NCBI RefSeq assembly: GCF_030867095.1
Contig: NC_081824.1
Coordinates: 145,605,433-145,669,432 of the forward strand
From: Alligator mississippiensis
Taxonomy: Eukaryota > Chordata > Crocodylia > Alligatoridae
Length of the DNA: 64,000 nt
Reading direction: 5' to 3'
The first letter of the stretch is position 1. Every line of letters begins with the position of its first letter. Made by a program: the position numbers and the translations under genes. Below are positions 1 to 11,465 of the stretch, piece by piece. The notes below the pieces were generated by a model, which did not search any database, was not told where the DNA came from, and worked only from the letters and a program-made list of their open reading frames with translations.

Positions 1-1570
1 GAAGCTGGATACCTTCAAGTCAGCCGGCCCTGACAATCTTCACCCCAGGGTACTCAAGGAGCTGGCGAGCATCATAGCCCAGCCTCTAGCGCGGATCTTT
101 GAAAACTCTTGGCGCTCTGGTGTAGTGCCCGAAGACTGGAAGAAGGCCAACGTGGTGCCTATCTTCAAGAAAGGGAGGAAAGTGGATCCGGCTAACTATA
201 GGCCCATCAGCCTGACTTCTATCCCGGGGAGGATCTTAGAAAAGTTTATTAAGGAGGCCATCCTTAATGGACTGGCCAACGCCAACATCTTAAGGGATAG
301 CCAGCACGGGTTTGTTGTGGGTAGGTCTTGCTTGACCAATCTCATTTCCTTCTACGACCAGGTGACCTATCACCTGGACAAGGGAGATGAGATTGATGTC
401 ATATATCTTGACTTCAAAAAAGCCTTCGATCTGGTGTCCCATGATCGTCTCTTGGAGAAACTGGCCAATTGTCGCCTTGGGTCCCCCACGATCCACTGGC
501 TGGAAAATTGGCTCCGGGGTCGGACCCAGAGGGTAGTAATTGATGGAAGTCACTCATCGTGGTGTCCTGTGACCAGTGGGGTCCCCCAGGGCTCTGTCCT
601 TGGACTCATACTGTTCAACATCTTCATTAACGATGTGGACACTGGAGTCAGAAGCGGACTGGCCAAGTTCGCCGATGACACCAAACTTTGGGGCAAAGCA
701 TCCACGCCAGAAGACAGGAGGGTGATCCAGGCTGACCTGGACAGGCTCAGCAAGTGGGCGGATGAGAATCTGATGGTGTTCAAAGCCGATAAATGCAAGG
801 TTCTCCACCTTGGGAAGAAAAACCCGCAGCATCCTTATAGGCTCGGCAGTGCTATGTTGGTTAGCACTATGGAAGAAAGAGACTTGGGGGTCATCATTGA
901 CCACAAGATGAACATGAGCCTGCAATGCGATGCTGCGGCTAGTAAAGCGACCAAAATGCTGGCTTGCATCCATAGATGCTTCTCAAGCAAATCCCGGGAT
1001 GTCATTCTCTCCCTGTACTCGGCCTTAGTGAGGCCGCAGCTGGAGTACTGCGTCCAGTTTTGGGCTCCACAATTCAAAAAGGATGTGGAGAAGCTTGAGA
1101 GAGTCCAGAGAAGAGCCACGCGCATGATCAGGGGTAGGGAAGCAGACCCTACGATGACAGGCTGAGAGCCCTGGGGCTCTTTAGCCTGGAAAAGCGCAGG
1201 CTCAGGGGTGATCTGATGGCCACCTACAAGTTTATCAGGGGTGATCACCAGTATCTGGGGGAACGTTTGTTCACCAGAGCGCCCCAAGGGATGACGAGGA
1301 CGAATGGTCACAAACTACTACAAGATCTTTTCAGGCTGGACATAAGGAAGAATTTCTTTACTGTCCGAGCCCCCAAGGTCTGGAACAGCCTGCCGCCGGA
1401 GGTTGTTCAAGCGCCTTCATTGAACACCTTCAAGATGAAACTGGATGCTTATCTTGCTGGGATCCTATGACCTCAGCTGACGTCCTGCCCTTTGGGCGGG
1501 GGGCTGGACTCGATGATCTTCCGAGGTCCCTTCCAGCCCTAATGTCTATGAAATCTATGAAATCTATGAA
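1..1570 (+). mobile_element. CR1 LINE, 3' part: reverse transcriptase and tail (copy 1)
   Basis: This is the 3' portion of a CR1 non-LTR retrotransposon that enters from the left edge of the window. Translation from base 2 gives a continuous reverse transcriptase frame. It shows PANYRPISLTS, the finger/palm motif QHGFVVGRSCLTNL, motif A (YLDFKKAFD), motif B (SGVPQGSVLG), motif C (KFADDTKLW, with FADD in place of YADD) and the CR1 C-terminal block LDIRKNFFTVRAPKVWNSLP. A one-base loss near 1135, compared with the copy at 47.2 kb, shifts the frame; the C-terminal block continues in another frame to a stop at 1468-1470. The 3' UTR ends in repeated TCTATGAAA units at 1542-1570, the usual CR1 3' microsatellite. 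Apart from the frameshift the copy is well preserved, so it is fairly young. It belongs to the same subfamily as the copies at 24957 and 47208 (GRKVDPANYRPIS). It is inactive. Confidence 0.95.
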
Positions 1571-1824
1571 ATTATTTCACATTTATGCATTTAAGTGCTA
1601 CTTATGCATCTGAAAGTAGCCACTTATGTTGATACTTAATGCAGATTTTGGAGTCTATTTCCATCTTTTCATCTATGCACTTATTTTTGTGCTTCTAAAA
1701 GGGTTTCACTATGGGCATGTATATATTCACTGACAGAATAGGATTACTCAGTTAAGTGTATAACTATCTGTAACGTTCCATTACCTACCACCACTGAGAA
1801 CAGTCTAGCTCCATCCTTGTTGTA
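1571..1824. other. No recognisable feature
   Basis: AT-rich single-copy-looking sequence between the CR1 tail and the next repeat. I see no coding potential, RNA gene or repeat that I can name. Confidence 0.5.
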
Positions 1825-1985
1825 GGCCTGTGCAAAGCAGCAAGTATTCGATTTGCATTTGGATTCAGCTGATTTGGAGGGACAGTGATTCGATCTGGTG
1901 ATTCGAATCACTGTCCTGATTTGATTTGGCCAAATTGGATCCAAAGATTCAGCGCTGATTCAGAGATTTGGCCATAGATTAAACA
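1825..1985 (+). repeat. GATTCGAATC-rich dispersed repeat with a 14-bp perfect hairpin
   Basis: The stretch begins TAGGCCTGTGCAAA, which looks like the terminus of a TIR element. It is filled with GATTTGG and GATTCGA words. At its centre GGACAGTGATTCGA (1880-1893) and its exact reverse complement (1903-1916) are separated by 9 bases. No matching right-hand terminus (TTTGCACAGGCCTA) is visible downstream, so the element is probably truncated or its right end has decayed. Family not identified. Confidence 0.5.
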
Positions 1986-3079
1986 GGCATCAGTCCTTGA
2001 GGATGCTGGACACAGCTGCATCCAACTGGCAAGTTTGTTCTGGTAGGCAGAGGGGAGAGGGAAGGGGTGTTGGGGGGACAGATCAATGCCCCCACAGCAA
2101 GGGAAGGATTGAGGCTAAACCTGGGACAAGCTGCCTCACCAGGGCAGGGGGATGTGGCCAGAACAGTCCCTAGGGTGTGCGGGGCCCGGGGCATATCAGC
2201 CTGTGCAGGGCCCGGGGGCAGGGGGTGGCAAGCAGCTTGAGCTAGTGGAGTTGTGGGGGAGGGGATGATGAGCGGCTGGAGTTGGCAGCACACAACAGCA
2301 GGTGGTGGCCATGGTGGGGCCTATATGGGACTGTCCACAGGCCTCTCCAAAGCACAGAGCCTGGGGCAGTCACCCCAATTCACTCCCTGCTAGGGATGGC
2401 CCTGGGTGTGGGACTCAGGGAGAGGGCCCCTGCCACTGAGTGCTGCTGTGTGCTGCCAGTTAACCAAGTACTAAACTTAATGCACAGTAACTACAGCTTA
2501 TTAATGAATGTCAAGACATGCCCGGTAACTAGGAGTGGCAGGAGCCTCCTTGGTCATTGAGTCAAGTCACAGGCAATCATATCCTAGAATTCTATTTATA
2601 AACTCATGAACCAACCCCTAAAACCTCATTAGGTTATGCCTCTACCACTGCTGTTGGAATCTGTTCCAGGACTTCACTGCCCTGATAATGAGGACAGGTG
2701 CTGAACACGATGCTCACATTTTTTGCAGGTGTTAAAATGTAAAGCATATGTCAGGTCATTTGTGTGATGGTGATAGAGACAGAGATCACATACAATCTCA
2801 TCTGGGGACAGGTAAGAGTAAAATCTTAATATTCCCCTTCTCTTTTGTAGAAGAATTGTGCTGAAGATCTTTGCTTTATCCTTGTGATAAGGCATTCACC
2901 TGTGCTGAGTGCCCAGTCTTGGCACCATCAAAATACATGAGTGTGTTGCATTTGAGTTCAATAGTAACAGGAAGAGGCATTGAGGACTGTGGCAGAAAGC
3001 CACCTTTGTCTCTCCCCAAAGTCTCTGCTCTGTGACCATTTGATAAGGATGGGCCCAGCAGAGACACACATCCTTACCC
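1986..3079. other. GC-rich stretch then unique AT-rich DNA; nothing identified
   Basis: Bases 2030-2460 are GC- and purine-rich (GGGCCCGGG, repeated GGGGAGGGG words) and give short chance ORFs on both strands. They resemble the GC-rich interiors of other TIR elements in this window and may be the body of the element starting at 1825. From 2460 on the sequence is AT-rich and featureless. Confidence 0.4.
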
Positions 3080-4000
3080 TATCTCTTTAGGTAACCTGAG
3101 TTGGATACATTCCTGAGGGAGCGGGGAAACCTGTTCTCTCTGCCTATGTGACTAGTATTACATACCCGAGTGAGGGACTTCCTTCCTGGTGGGCTAGAGT
3201 CTGCCCAGCAACTAGTGATGTATTTAAAATTGGTTGGCTGACAGCCAACAGGTGCTGACCTCCATTGGACCAGGTAAATGAGGTCACAGGGGCTATATAA
3301 GTTAAGGACTGCGAGGAGGAGGGGGCTGCAGCAGTCATGAGGGATACTCAGGAACAAAGAAGAGCTGTACCATCTGAAACTTGCTCTATCTCTCAAAACT
3401 CATGATCAAGGAACTGCTTGCCTCCAGAGGCAATCTCCAACAGCCTCTGGATGATACTTGTGAGTAAGCTAACTGAGATCCAACTAGATATATAGCTTGC
3501 AGTAACTCAGCTGTGAGATCAAAGGCTACCCCAGCCACAGGAGTTTGCTCTATGGGATTTCTCTGATATTGCTCTACCCTGTACCCTATTCTAACCCTAC
3601 CCTCTGTAACCAGTAAAGTTCTCCTTTGTACCTAGTGTGGGAGACTTGAGGGGTGGGTTTAATTATGCCCAGGAGGCCCCTTGGGTCTGTGGACTAAGGG
3701 AGACTATCATTTTTGGCCCCCGACTTGGGGAAGTGCCCCAAGTTCTTGTATCGGGTCGAGTACCCATAAAACTATTAGGTTTGTGTTTCCCTGAGGACAC
3801 AGGACCCAGACAGTCCCTTCTCAGGGTGGTGGCAGCACACGTTACCCCCGGACTCTGCGGTGGGGCTCAAAAGGGGGTCTGCCAGGGCTTAGGTGCCCCT
3901 GGAGAGACACGTGGAGTCTGGAAGGTGGATGGGTGTAGTGAGGTGGGAGGCTTAATGCAAGAGCTCCCCCTACTGGCCTGCCACAAGGACCAATCCCTTT
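3080..4000 (+). mobile_element. Possible LTR-like fossil sequence
   Basis: The stretch has the order of parts expected of a retroviral or retrotransposon LTR: a TATA-like box (GGCTATATAAG, about 3291-3301), a transcribed-looking region, and about 300 bp on a CAGTAAAGTTCTCC word with a T/G-rich tail (3611-3650), as in the R-U5 region of many LTRs. I could not define TG...CA ends, a target duplication, a primer-binding site or internal genes. It could equally be another promoter-bearing repeat. If it is an LTR it is an old fossil. Confidence 0.3.
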
Positions 4001-4309
4001 TTCACCTTTACACATCTAAGTGCTGCTTACTCATCTCACTCTGGTCACTAGGAGTGTGGCTCAGTGAAATAGAGGAGGAACCTAAAAGAGAGGGGACCCT
4101 GGTTTCTAGCCCTAGCTCCTTCCTCTAGTAGAACAGAAGCTCTTCCTCTATCCTTCCCTCTAGTAGAACAGAAGCTATCCCAGCACTGTCTCTATTTTAT
4201 CCAATGATTATTATATGCAAAAACTGTCTTGAAGCACAGGCACCAGGGCCAGAAAAGAGTTCCCATCTTACTGAACCACATTCCAGTGACCTGCTTCCTG
4301 GCCCCATTC

Positions 4310-5395
4310 ATCTCCCAAGCAAGCTAAGGAAGTATGGGTTGGATGAGTGGACTGTAAGGTGGATAGAAAATTGGCTGGATTGTCAGACTCAGAGGGAAGT
4401 AGTCAATGGCTCAATATCTAGCTGACAGCCAATATCCAGTGGAGTACCACAGGGGTCACTTCTGAGCCCAGTTTTGTTCAATATCTATATCAACAGCCTG
4501 AAAGATGGGATGGAGTGTACCCTCAGCAAGTTTGCAGATGACACCAACCTGGGGGAGTAGTAGATACACTGGAGGATGGGGTTAGGATTCAGAGTGATCT
4601 TAACAAATTGGAGAATTGGACCAAAAAAATCCCATGGGGTTCAGGAAGGAGAAGTGCAAAGACCTGCACTTAAAATGGAATAATACCATGCAGCGGTACA
4701 GGCTGGAGACAGTGTCTAAGCGCAGCTCTGCAGAAACGGACCTGGAGGTTACAGTGGACAAAAGCTGAATATGAACCAATAGTGTGCCCTTGTTGCAAAG
4801 AAGGTTAACGGCATACTGGGCTGCATTAGTAGGAGTGTTACCAGCAGATCAAGGGACATGATAATTCCCCTCTACTTGGCACTGGAGTACTGTGTCCAGT
4901 TTTGCCCCTCCCCCCATTACAGAAGGGATGTGGACAAATTGTAGGGAGTCCAGTGGAGGGCAACAACAATGGTTAGGAGGCATATAACTTATGAGGAAAG
5001 GCTGAGGGAACTGGGCTTATTTAGTTTGGAAAAGAGAGAACTGAGAGAAGGAATTAATAGCAGTCTTCAACTACCTGAAGCGGGGTTCAAAAGAGGATGG
5101 AGCTAGACTGTTCTCAGTGTTGACAGATGACAGAACAAGGAGCAATTGTCTCAAGTTGCAGCAAGGGATGTTTAGGTTAGATATTAGGAAAAAAATCTCA
5201 TGAGGCGGGTAATAAATCACTGGAACAGGCTACCTAGAGAGATTGTGGAATCTCCACCATGGGATGTTTTTAAGACCTGGGTAGACAAAGCCTTGGCTGG
5301 GATAATACAGGTGGGGATGGTCATGCTTTGAGCAGGGGATTGGACTAGATTATATCCTGAGGTCCCTTCCAGCCCTAATTTTCTATGATTCTAAT
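4310..5395 (+). mobile_element. Old CR1 LINE fragment
   Basis: Heavily decayed CR1 reverse transcriptase and 3' UTR. Recognisable pieces in order are: [18 protein letters not shown] (translated near 4335), the PQGS-like block near 4450, the FADDT block near 4530, and the C-terminal block ending about 5310. The 3' UTR carries GGACTAGATTATATCCTGAGGTCCCTTCC-like sequence and closes with TTTCTATGATTCTA at about 5380-5394. Many stops and indels interrupt every frame (for example a stop at 4423). This makes it far older than the copies at 1, 24957, 40495 and 47208. The 5' end is truncated inside the RT domain. Its tail (TATGATTCTA) differs from the TCTATGAAA tail of the younger copies, so it is a separate subfamily. 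Confidence 0.88.
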
Positions 5396-6827
5396 TCACA
5401 TATGTGAGAAACAGGAAGAAGCTTAATTTCTCATTTTAAAATGTTCCTCTCTCAACCTCAGAAACAGCAAGGTAATTTGTTTATTTTTTATTTTAAGTTT
5501 ATTTTTCCCCATATAACATCTCTTTAACATTTAGATGTAGATGGTTATCATTTTGTTATCAATACACCTGTGATCTGAGTAGCTAAGCATTTTTATGCTT
5601 GTCCTGCCATGGCGTTTTTGTAATCCTGGTAGATACATTTATTAACAGATAGGCAGGGATAATTTAGACAACCACTATATAGCTTTCTAGAGGGGGAAAA
5701 ATATTTTACATGTGGTGTTATCTCATTGTCAAAAGTTGGCTATACTAATTTAATATGAAATTGCCCTATAGATTGCAATAAGGATGAAATCAAGTGCCCA
5801 CAAAAAATGAATATGAGGCCTATAGAAATTACTCTAAATGCATGGAGACTTATATCCTTTCTGGAGTGTGCTTTTGAATCATTCTTTACAATTCCATAGA
5901 TAGGATAGAATTCTGTATAACATTTCCTTGATTGTTCCAAAAAAGAAACAAGGCTGACAGAAAAATATTTTTATTTTCAGTTCTTTAGTATGTTCCCCAA
6001 AGGGGAACTTAGAAAAACTAAGTAATTTTCAGATACACAGAATGTGTACAGCTTCTGCTGAAGATAATGGGATGTGCAAGGGCTCAGTACCAAAGGGAAT
6101 AAGACTACTTCAGTGACTTACCTGCATCATCAGTGAATCAGTCAGCTATTGAACTGAGAAGTGATTCAAAAACCTCTGCTTTAGTAGTAGCCAGCATTCA
6201 TTCATGCCTCAAAGATTTTGATTAGTTTGGAAAAGGTAGAAAGGCAGAAGTATGGGCCAGCTGGGTAACCTGCATTCAGCAAAAATTTAAGATTCTTTGA
6301 TATGTTGAAATCTCAGTTTTAGCAGCTTGCTTGCCTTCTCTTAAGCTTGCAGTAGTAAAATTATCATGCTTATCTCTTACATTCAGAGACAGAACTAGAG
6401 CAGGGTTACTGGGGAAACATTCCTGGGCACTGACTTGGGGAGAGGGTGGTGGGATTGGGGAAAAAAAAGGCTGTCACTGGTAGCCATCCTATTATGCTGG
6501 TGGTACAGTCTCAACTGAAAGTTTCCACTGACTCTGTTCCCCAGATGCCCAGCCACAGTGCTAGACCACTGCTTACAATATAGTGCTTGGAAACCATGTA
6601 ACTTGACATCTGTCTATACTAGCAGTGTTTAGCCTCTAAGTATGCTGGAAATTTGAGCTGTGCCTTGGCTTGCTTGTGTAAGAAAAGTTCAGTGCTTGCT
6701 ATAGCATATATTGCATCATAAATCTAAAATGTGTGCTTGTGCTTGCAATACATTGTTCATTGCAGTGGCTCCAAATAGCCACTAGAAGGCAACCATAATT
6801 ATTACTTTACAGAGGTGGATAGCAAGG
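5396..6827. other. No recognisable feature
   Basis: AT-rich sequence without convincing ORFs, RNA genes or named repeats. Only a chance 66-codon minus-strand frame is present. Confidence 0.5.
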
Positions 6828-7324
6828 CTAAATACAGACAGTCAAAAAGCCTGAGGCTGAATTGATTCAATCTTCTCAGGTTAGTCTAAACTGCATAGAT
6901 TGAACAGATAAGCAAGTGAACAGACATTCACTTTTGTTCCAGAAATGCAGCCACATGCCTGCAGTGACCCAGGTCAAAAGCTGAGGGGCACTAGAACATG
7001 CCTCCCTGCTGGGCTACAGCAGAGACCTTGGGTCAAGGCTAGCCCATCCACCCTGTAAGTGAGGGTTTGCAGGGGAGATGCAAAGCATCCTGGGACACTG
7101 CGGGGCAATGAGTTAACTTGAATGGGGAGGGGATCTGGGACAGAAGTTCAGTAAACTGATTTAACCTAAATCAATTAAGTCTGATACTACATTCATCCAG
7201 ATGTATCTTAAACTGGTTTCAGACATTTTGAAAATGGTTTATGTGCACTGAAATTCTGTTGTGTTACAGATTTGAACATGTTTCCTACCACTTATACCAT
7301 ATTATATGTAATTTCTGTCCCTAG
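6828..7324. mobile_element. Non-autonomous TIR element, CTAGGGACAGAC family (copy A1)
   Basis: The left end CTAAATACAGACAGTCAAAA and the right end TTTCTGTCCCTAG are imperfect inverted repeats of a CTAGGGACAGACATTC-type terminus. The interior carries blocks shared with the copies at 19588, 28557 and 31740. These are: a CTGAATTGATTCAA block; a GACATTCACTTTTG block; a CAGTGGCTCAGG-like block; and a right-hand block with ACATTCA(A)CCAG and GTTTATGTGCACTGAA. There is no transposase ORF, so it is a MITE. The terminus looks hAT-like, but I see no clear 8-bp target duplication, so the superfamily is inferred. At 497 bp it is the shortest copy seen and may show the basic layout. Confidence 0.75.
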
Positions 7325-7334
7325 TGCAATAGTC

Positions 7335-7425
7335 TGCCAGCAACTTGTATATGTGCTTTTACCCAGCTGTACACATTGCTACGTGTCCTTAGACCAACAC
7401 GACTACCATCTACACACCTTGCTAT
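7335..7425. repeat. Fragment with 'TTAGACCAACACGACTACCA' motif
   Basis: A short stretch shares the 'gaccaacatggctac' word with the repeat at 33000-33105 and the 'attagaccaact' word with 16798-16902. All three look like 3' ends of one dispersed retroelement-type repeat that I cannot name. Weak. Confidence 0.35.
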
Positions 7426-8207
7426 AGGCTTTTTCGATTATAATAAAATAGAATTCAGGGGTCAATTTGGCTAAACACATTTCCCCAAATCTACTGCTCT
7501 TGGGCTTATTTTCTACTGTCAGAATAAAAACTGCTTCTCCCCAGGACCCCACGTAACCCAAACTCAAACCAGATGGTGCCTCCCAAAGTGAACAAATGCT
7601 CTTTCTTTAGAGAATGTATAATCTAAATGAAATGTAAAAAATGCAGAATACAAAAGTAAGGCAAAAAACTCAATTCTGCATCCATAGAACCACATGGCCA
7701 TGGGAAAGACTTCCTCAAAGACAACATTGGTATCCAGCAGACTAGCTTTCATGTCCTTGCTGGAAAAAATTAAGCAGTATATTTTTTCATTCAATTTTTT
7801 TGTCAAGCATCATAATTATAGATCCATGTTACTTGTTTGAAATTAAAGTTTCTTTATTAAAACCTTGGGGGGGGGGGTTAGAAGAATTAGCTGCAAACTG
7901 AAAGTATAACTAATCACTATCTTTAGAAATGTGCAGAAAGAGAAGTAGGAGTGACTTTGAAGATATTATCCTGCTGTCTTCTGGGCACGAATGAAACAAA
8001 GGAACAGGATTTTTACAAGAACGGGACTATCTTTTCTGCTATTGTGTTACCATCCATGCCCAGTTCTGGATGCACCAGTAGACAATGTAAAATTCTAGCC
8101 ACAGATTGTCCAATTTTGCAATCTGGCATTATAGGGTTGATGAAAGAGAAAACTCTGACCACAGGTAGTTTGGCTTCTGTGACATAACATTAGATGGTAA
8201 GAAACAA
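7426..8207. other. No recognisable feature
   Basis: AT-rich sequence with a G homopolymer of about 10 at 7868. No supported gene or repeat. Confidence 0.5.
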
Positions 8208-8654
8208 GGGGTGCATCCAGAGAAGCATGTACATGTGGTGTGTGGTGCCTCAAACTGCACACAGTGCATGTGCACCTGTTTGCCACACTGCTAATTTGCA
8301 GTGCGGCAGGTTTTTTTACATTGGGAGATTCCAGTGTCCAAAGAAAGTGGTGTGGTGCACACAGCAGCAGCATGCATCTCTAGAAAGGGAGCCGGGCCAG
8401 CCAGAGCCATGCTCTGGCTGCCAGATGGGCTCTGAGTGGCCAGCTCAGCACTGCTGCTGCTCTGGGTGGCCCTCAGGACCCCACATAAGGTTTCTGGGGC
8501 CAGCACAGGTATGGGCCCCAGCCTCTCCTACCCCATCTGGGTCACTTTGCCATGCACTGGAGCATGTGTGCAGGGGCATGCCCATGGACGCTACTGCTAT
8601 TTGTCCCATGGGAAATGCATGCCCCTGAATGTGCACACTCGTTGAGATGTGCCC
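8208..8654 (-). mobile_element. TIR element, family C copy 1 (opposite strand to the 37.3-kb copy)
   Basis: The reverse complement of this stretch aligns by eye over its full length with 37277-37694. Shared blocks include a GTGTGCACCAYACCACTTT block, a GCACTGCAAATTAGCAG block, CAGGGGCATG and GAGCATGGCTCTGG. The ends GGGGTGCATCC (left) and GATGTGCCC (right) form a short imperfect inverted repeat of the GGGYRCATC type also seen in the elements at 11.0, 20.7, 32.1 and 61.3 kb. The GC-rich interior gives several overlapping chance ORFs on both strands, none coding. No transposase; hAT-like by terminus. Confidence 0.7.
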
Positions 8655-9074
8655 AAGGTTCATTTTTTTTGCCTCTTAGTTTACCTGCCTGTCCATCTTA
8701 TTTTTTTAAATCCAAAATACATAAAAAGTATGGCTCTAATAAGACTGAGAATTATTCCTTTTAAAATCAGATCTGTCTTCCTTGTGACTTGCTTGGATCA
8801 CTCAGTAACTGGAAGTTGTCCTTAAAAGAACAAACTGTGCATTTTTCTGTCCCCAGGTGCTCTAGGTGTTATTTGCCTCATCATAGCTCAAATGAACTTG
8901 CCATGAGCATGGTGTCCTTTAGACTTGATCCTGTGTATCCCACCTTCTATCTGAGACAAAATTTGTCTGTCAAAAGGAACTTTTTTGATCTGTTTAGTCT
9001 TTGCATGTACATATGTCATTCTGTTTTATGCTACTCTGTACTTCTGAGGCACTTTCTGACACTATCATAAAACT
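8655..9074. other. No recognisable feature
   Basis: Unique-looking AT-rich DNA; nothing supported. Confidence 0.5.
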
Positions 9075-9240
9075 TTATGAACACTAATACAGTTCACAAC
9101 AGCCCTGAGTACATTCATCCCCACTTTACACACCAGGAAGCTTGCCCAGAAATTATACATAACTCGCCAAGGGCTACAAAGGTATTTTATGACACATGAA
9201 GGAATAAAACCCAAGAACTTGTTAGAACTAACCACTTTTT
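9075..9240 (+). repeat. MIR/CORE-SINE-like remnant
   Basis: The order of words matches the MIR core and 3' region as I know it: a CCCTGAGTACATTCATCCCCACTTTACA block, then CTTGCCCAGAAATTATACATAACT, CGCCAAGGGCTACAA and ATAAAACCCAAGAACTTG. This corresponds to the familiar 'ccccattttacagatgagg ... aagtgacttgcccaagg ... gaacccagg' order, strongly diverged. It is an ancient amniote SINE fossil. Confidence 0.6.
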
Positions 9241-10283
9241 GCTTCCCTAAACACCTGTTTGGGAATGAGGTGGTGATCAACAAATCTATGGAATCTGAAA
9301 ATAATGTGTTATTCTTTACAGAGCATTTCTACCATAAAAAGTGATTATATAAGAATGGAAACTTATTTCTTAGTAGGTCTAGTACTGTAGCCATGTATTG
9401 CTGCTAATCCCAAATGTACAAATATGATGACCTAAGTCTAAAAAAATCACTATACTATCTGTCACTAGATGGTGTTTCTCTTTGCCTTTTTGTTTCTGAG
9501 TTTTTCATCTACAGTCAAAACCCATTTTCCAGCCATGAGGAATCATAAGATCTAGAAACTTTTTTTTTTCAAATGAAAACTAAGATTCTCAAAGAATCAC
9601 ATGACTGGGCTTAAAGAAAAGTATTAAATATTGCAAAGTTAGATATAAAGTTGTAAGACCTAGTGAAACTGAAACATGTTGCATATATTTACTGTGGTAA
9701 AAAGAATAAGATTTTTCATCTCTCAGTTCCACAGCAATAGTCCAGAAAGTAAAGTGAATTTGGATTCTTTCCTGGCTCACACGTCATTAACACAAATGTT
9801 AATAGGCTTGGAAAAACTATCTGTATAGTCCTACTATTTTCACAGGAGGTGTCTGGTTGATCTATGCAATCCTACTGAAGACCAGAGCTGCACAGATAAT
9901 AGAGAAGTTAGATAAGATTTTGGACACAAATATCATCTGAAGAGATATACTTTGTGCCCAAAAGTTTGTCTAATGTTTCTCCCAGCTACATGGTTGGTTC
10001 AATAAAAGACATCACCAAAAAACCCTCTTGCATTTCAAACATTTCTTGGGCAATCATGGCTACAATGACACTCCAATCCCACTACAGTTGATAGAAAGCA
10101 TAATTATTGGCCACTTATGTTGTACATGTGGAAAAGAGAGCAGCATTTGTCTTATAAAATCTTCAGGAAAGATGGTCACTAACTGGACAGACCATCATTT
10201 GGCTTTTAGATTGCAGGCTGAGCTTGTAGGGAATGAAAAATCCTTTTGAAAAGCTTTGCAAATTTGAGTTGAAACCATTACAA
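9241..10283. other. No recognisable feature
   Basis: AT-rich sequence, no supported features. Confidence 0.5.
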
Positions 10284-10291
10284 CATAACAT

Positions 10292-10771
10292 CAGTACCGT
10301 AGCAAGAGAAGGGGGAGAATGGGGTGTCCACCCTGGGTGCCAAAGTGAAGGGGTGCCAACAGGCAAGTTGTGAGTCAATATATTGTTATAAATATTTCGA
10401 AACATTTTGGCTGATGTAGCTGATAAATATTGCTTGCATGTGCACAGCCACAGCATGCACAGAGCCAGCCTGGCAGCTTGGACAGCACCGTTTGGCTGTT
10501 GAGTCTGTCATGAAGGAGAAGGGGTGGGGGGAAGGAAGGGGCATGGGAAGGGCAAATTGAGGCCCCCTAGTGAGGGAGGAGTTGGGCTGGGACTGAGGCA
10601 GGCACTGGCCAGCTGGCGTGGGGTATGGGACAGAACTACGAGCAGCTCATCCACAGGGAAGGGAGGTGGTGGCTTCTGCTGCTGCGTGCACCCCCAGATC
10701 TGTGCATGGGGTGAGGGCAGGTTGCCACTGCGGGCTCACACTGGGTGCCAAACTGTCTTGCTATGGCACTG
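10292..10771. mobile_element. hAT MITE with perfect 8-bp target duplication (480 bp)
   Basis: The element begins CAGTACCGTAGCAAGAG and ends with the reverse complement of CAGTGCCATAGCAAGAC, giving imperfect terminal inverted repeats of about 17 bp. It is flanked by the exact direct repeat CATAACAT at 10284-10291 and 10772-10779. An 8-bp target duplication with CAG...CTG ends is the hAT signature. The right half is GC-rich. No transposase is encoded, so it was moved in trans. The intact target duplication suggests it is younger than the other MITEs here. Confidence 0.88.
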
Positions 10772-11027
10772 CATAACATGGCTTTGAATCTGCAACCAGT
10801 TACTGAAGTATTTAACTTTCCACATATGAGCGGCCACACTGAAGTAGTATTGGCTGCTTGTGTATACAACAATACTTGGTTTTAAATCCCAAAAAGGGAG
10901 AAAAACAGATTTTTATTGAATGTTACATGTCTCCACACTAATGTGGAGAATAGATGGTGCAACTAAGCTACAGGAGTACAAAGAAATCTCAAAATAGGAT
11001 GAGACAGCTATCAGGTTCAATAGATGT

Positions 11028-11465
11028 GGCTGCATCTACACATGAACTTAACAGGAAGCAATAAACTCTGGTACATATTGCACCCAATTTTCTTGCTGCT
11101 GGGGGTCCATTTACATGTGTGCCCAGGACCACAACATGTTGAGACACACTGGAGCATCTCTGGCTGGCAGGGGTCCTGGGGGGGGTCAACCTGGCAGCCT
11201 GGGGCTGTTCCAACCTGGCTCAATGTGCTGCAAAGGGGCTGGCTGGGGCACAAGGATGCTCCAGTGCGTGGCTAGCCAGCAGGCAGCTGTTGGTGTCTAC
11301 ATGTGCATTGCTGTACACTAAGGAATGCTGCCACAGGATGGTACACGCATTTACAAGTACTAACCTGTGGTGGAGTGAATTAGTTTCCTATGGCTTAATA
11401 GGGCCACCTATGTAGACGCAGAGACTTTACTGTGGAACTAATTAGGCAGCTGTGTCTGTATTTAT
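11028..11465. mobile_element. TIR element, GGGTGCATCTACA family (family B copy 1)
   Basis: It starts TGGCTGCATCTACACATGAA and shares with the element at 32065-32489 both the left terminus and the right-hand block TTTACTGTGGAACTAATTAG. The middle (11100-11290) is GC-rich and unlike the other copy. The right boundary is approximate. No target duplication was found. Chance ORFs on both strands in the GC-rich part are not coding. Confidence 0.6.

Noticed and set aside
290-1311. Minus-strand frames of 82-158 codons over the first CR1
   Set aside because: Antisense shadows of the reverse transcriptase. The same shadows recur at 25393-26228 and 47171-48077 over the other copies.
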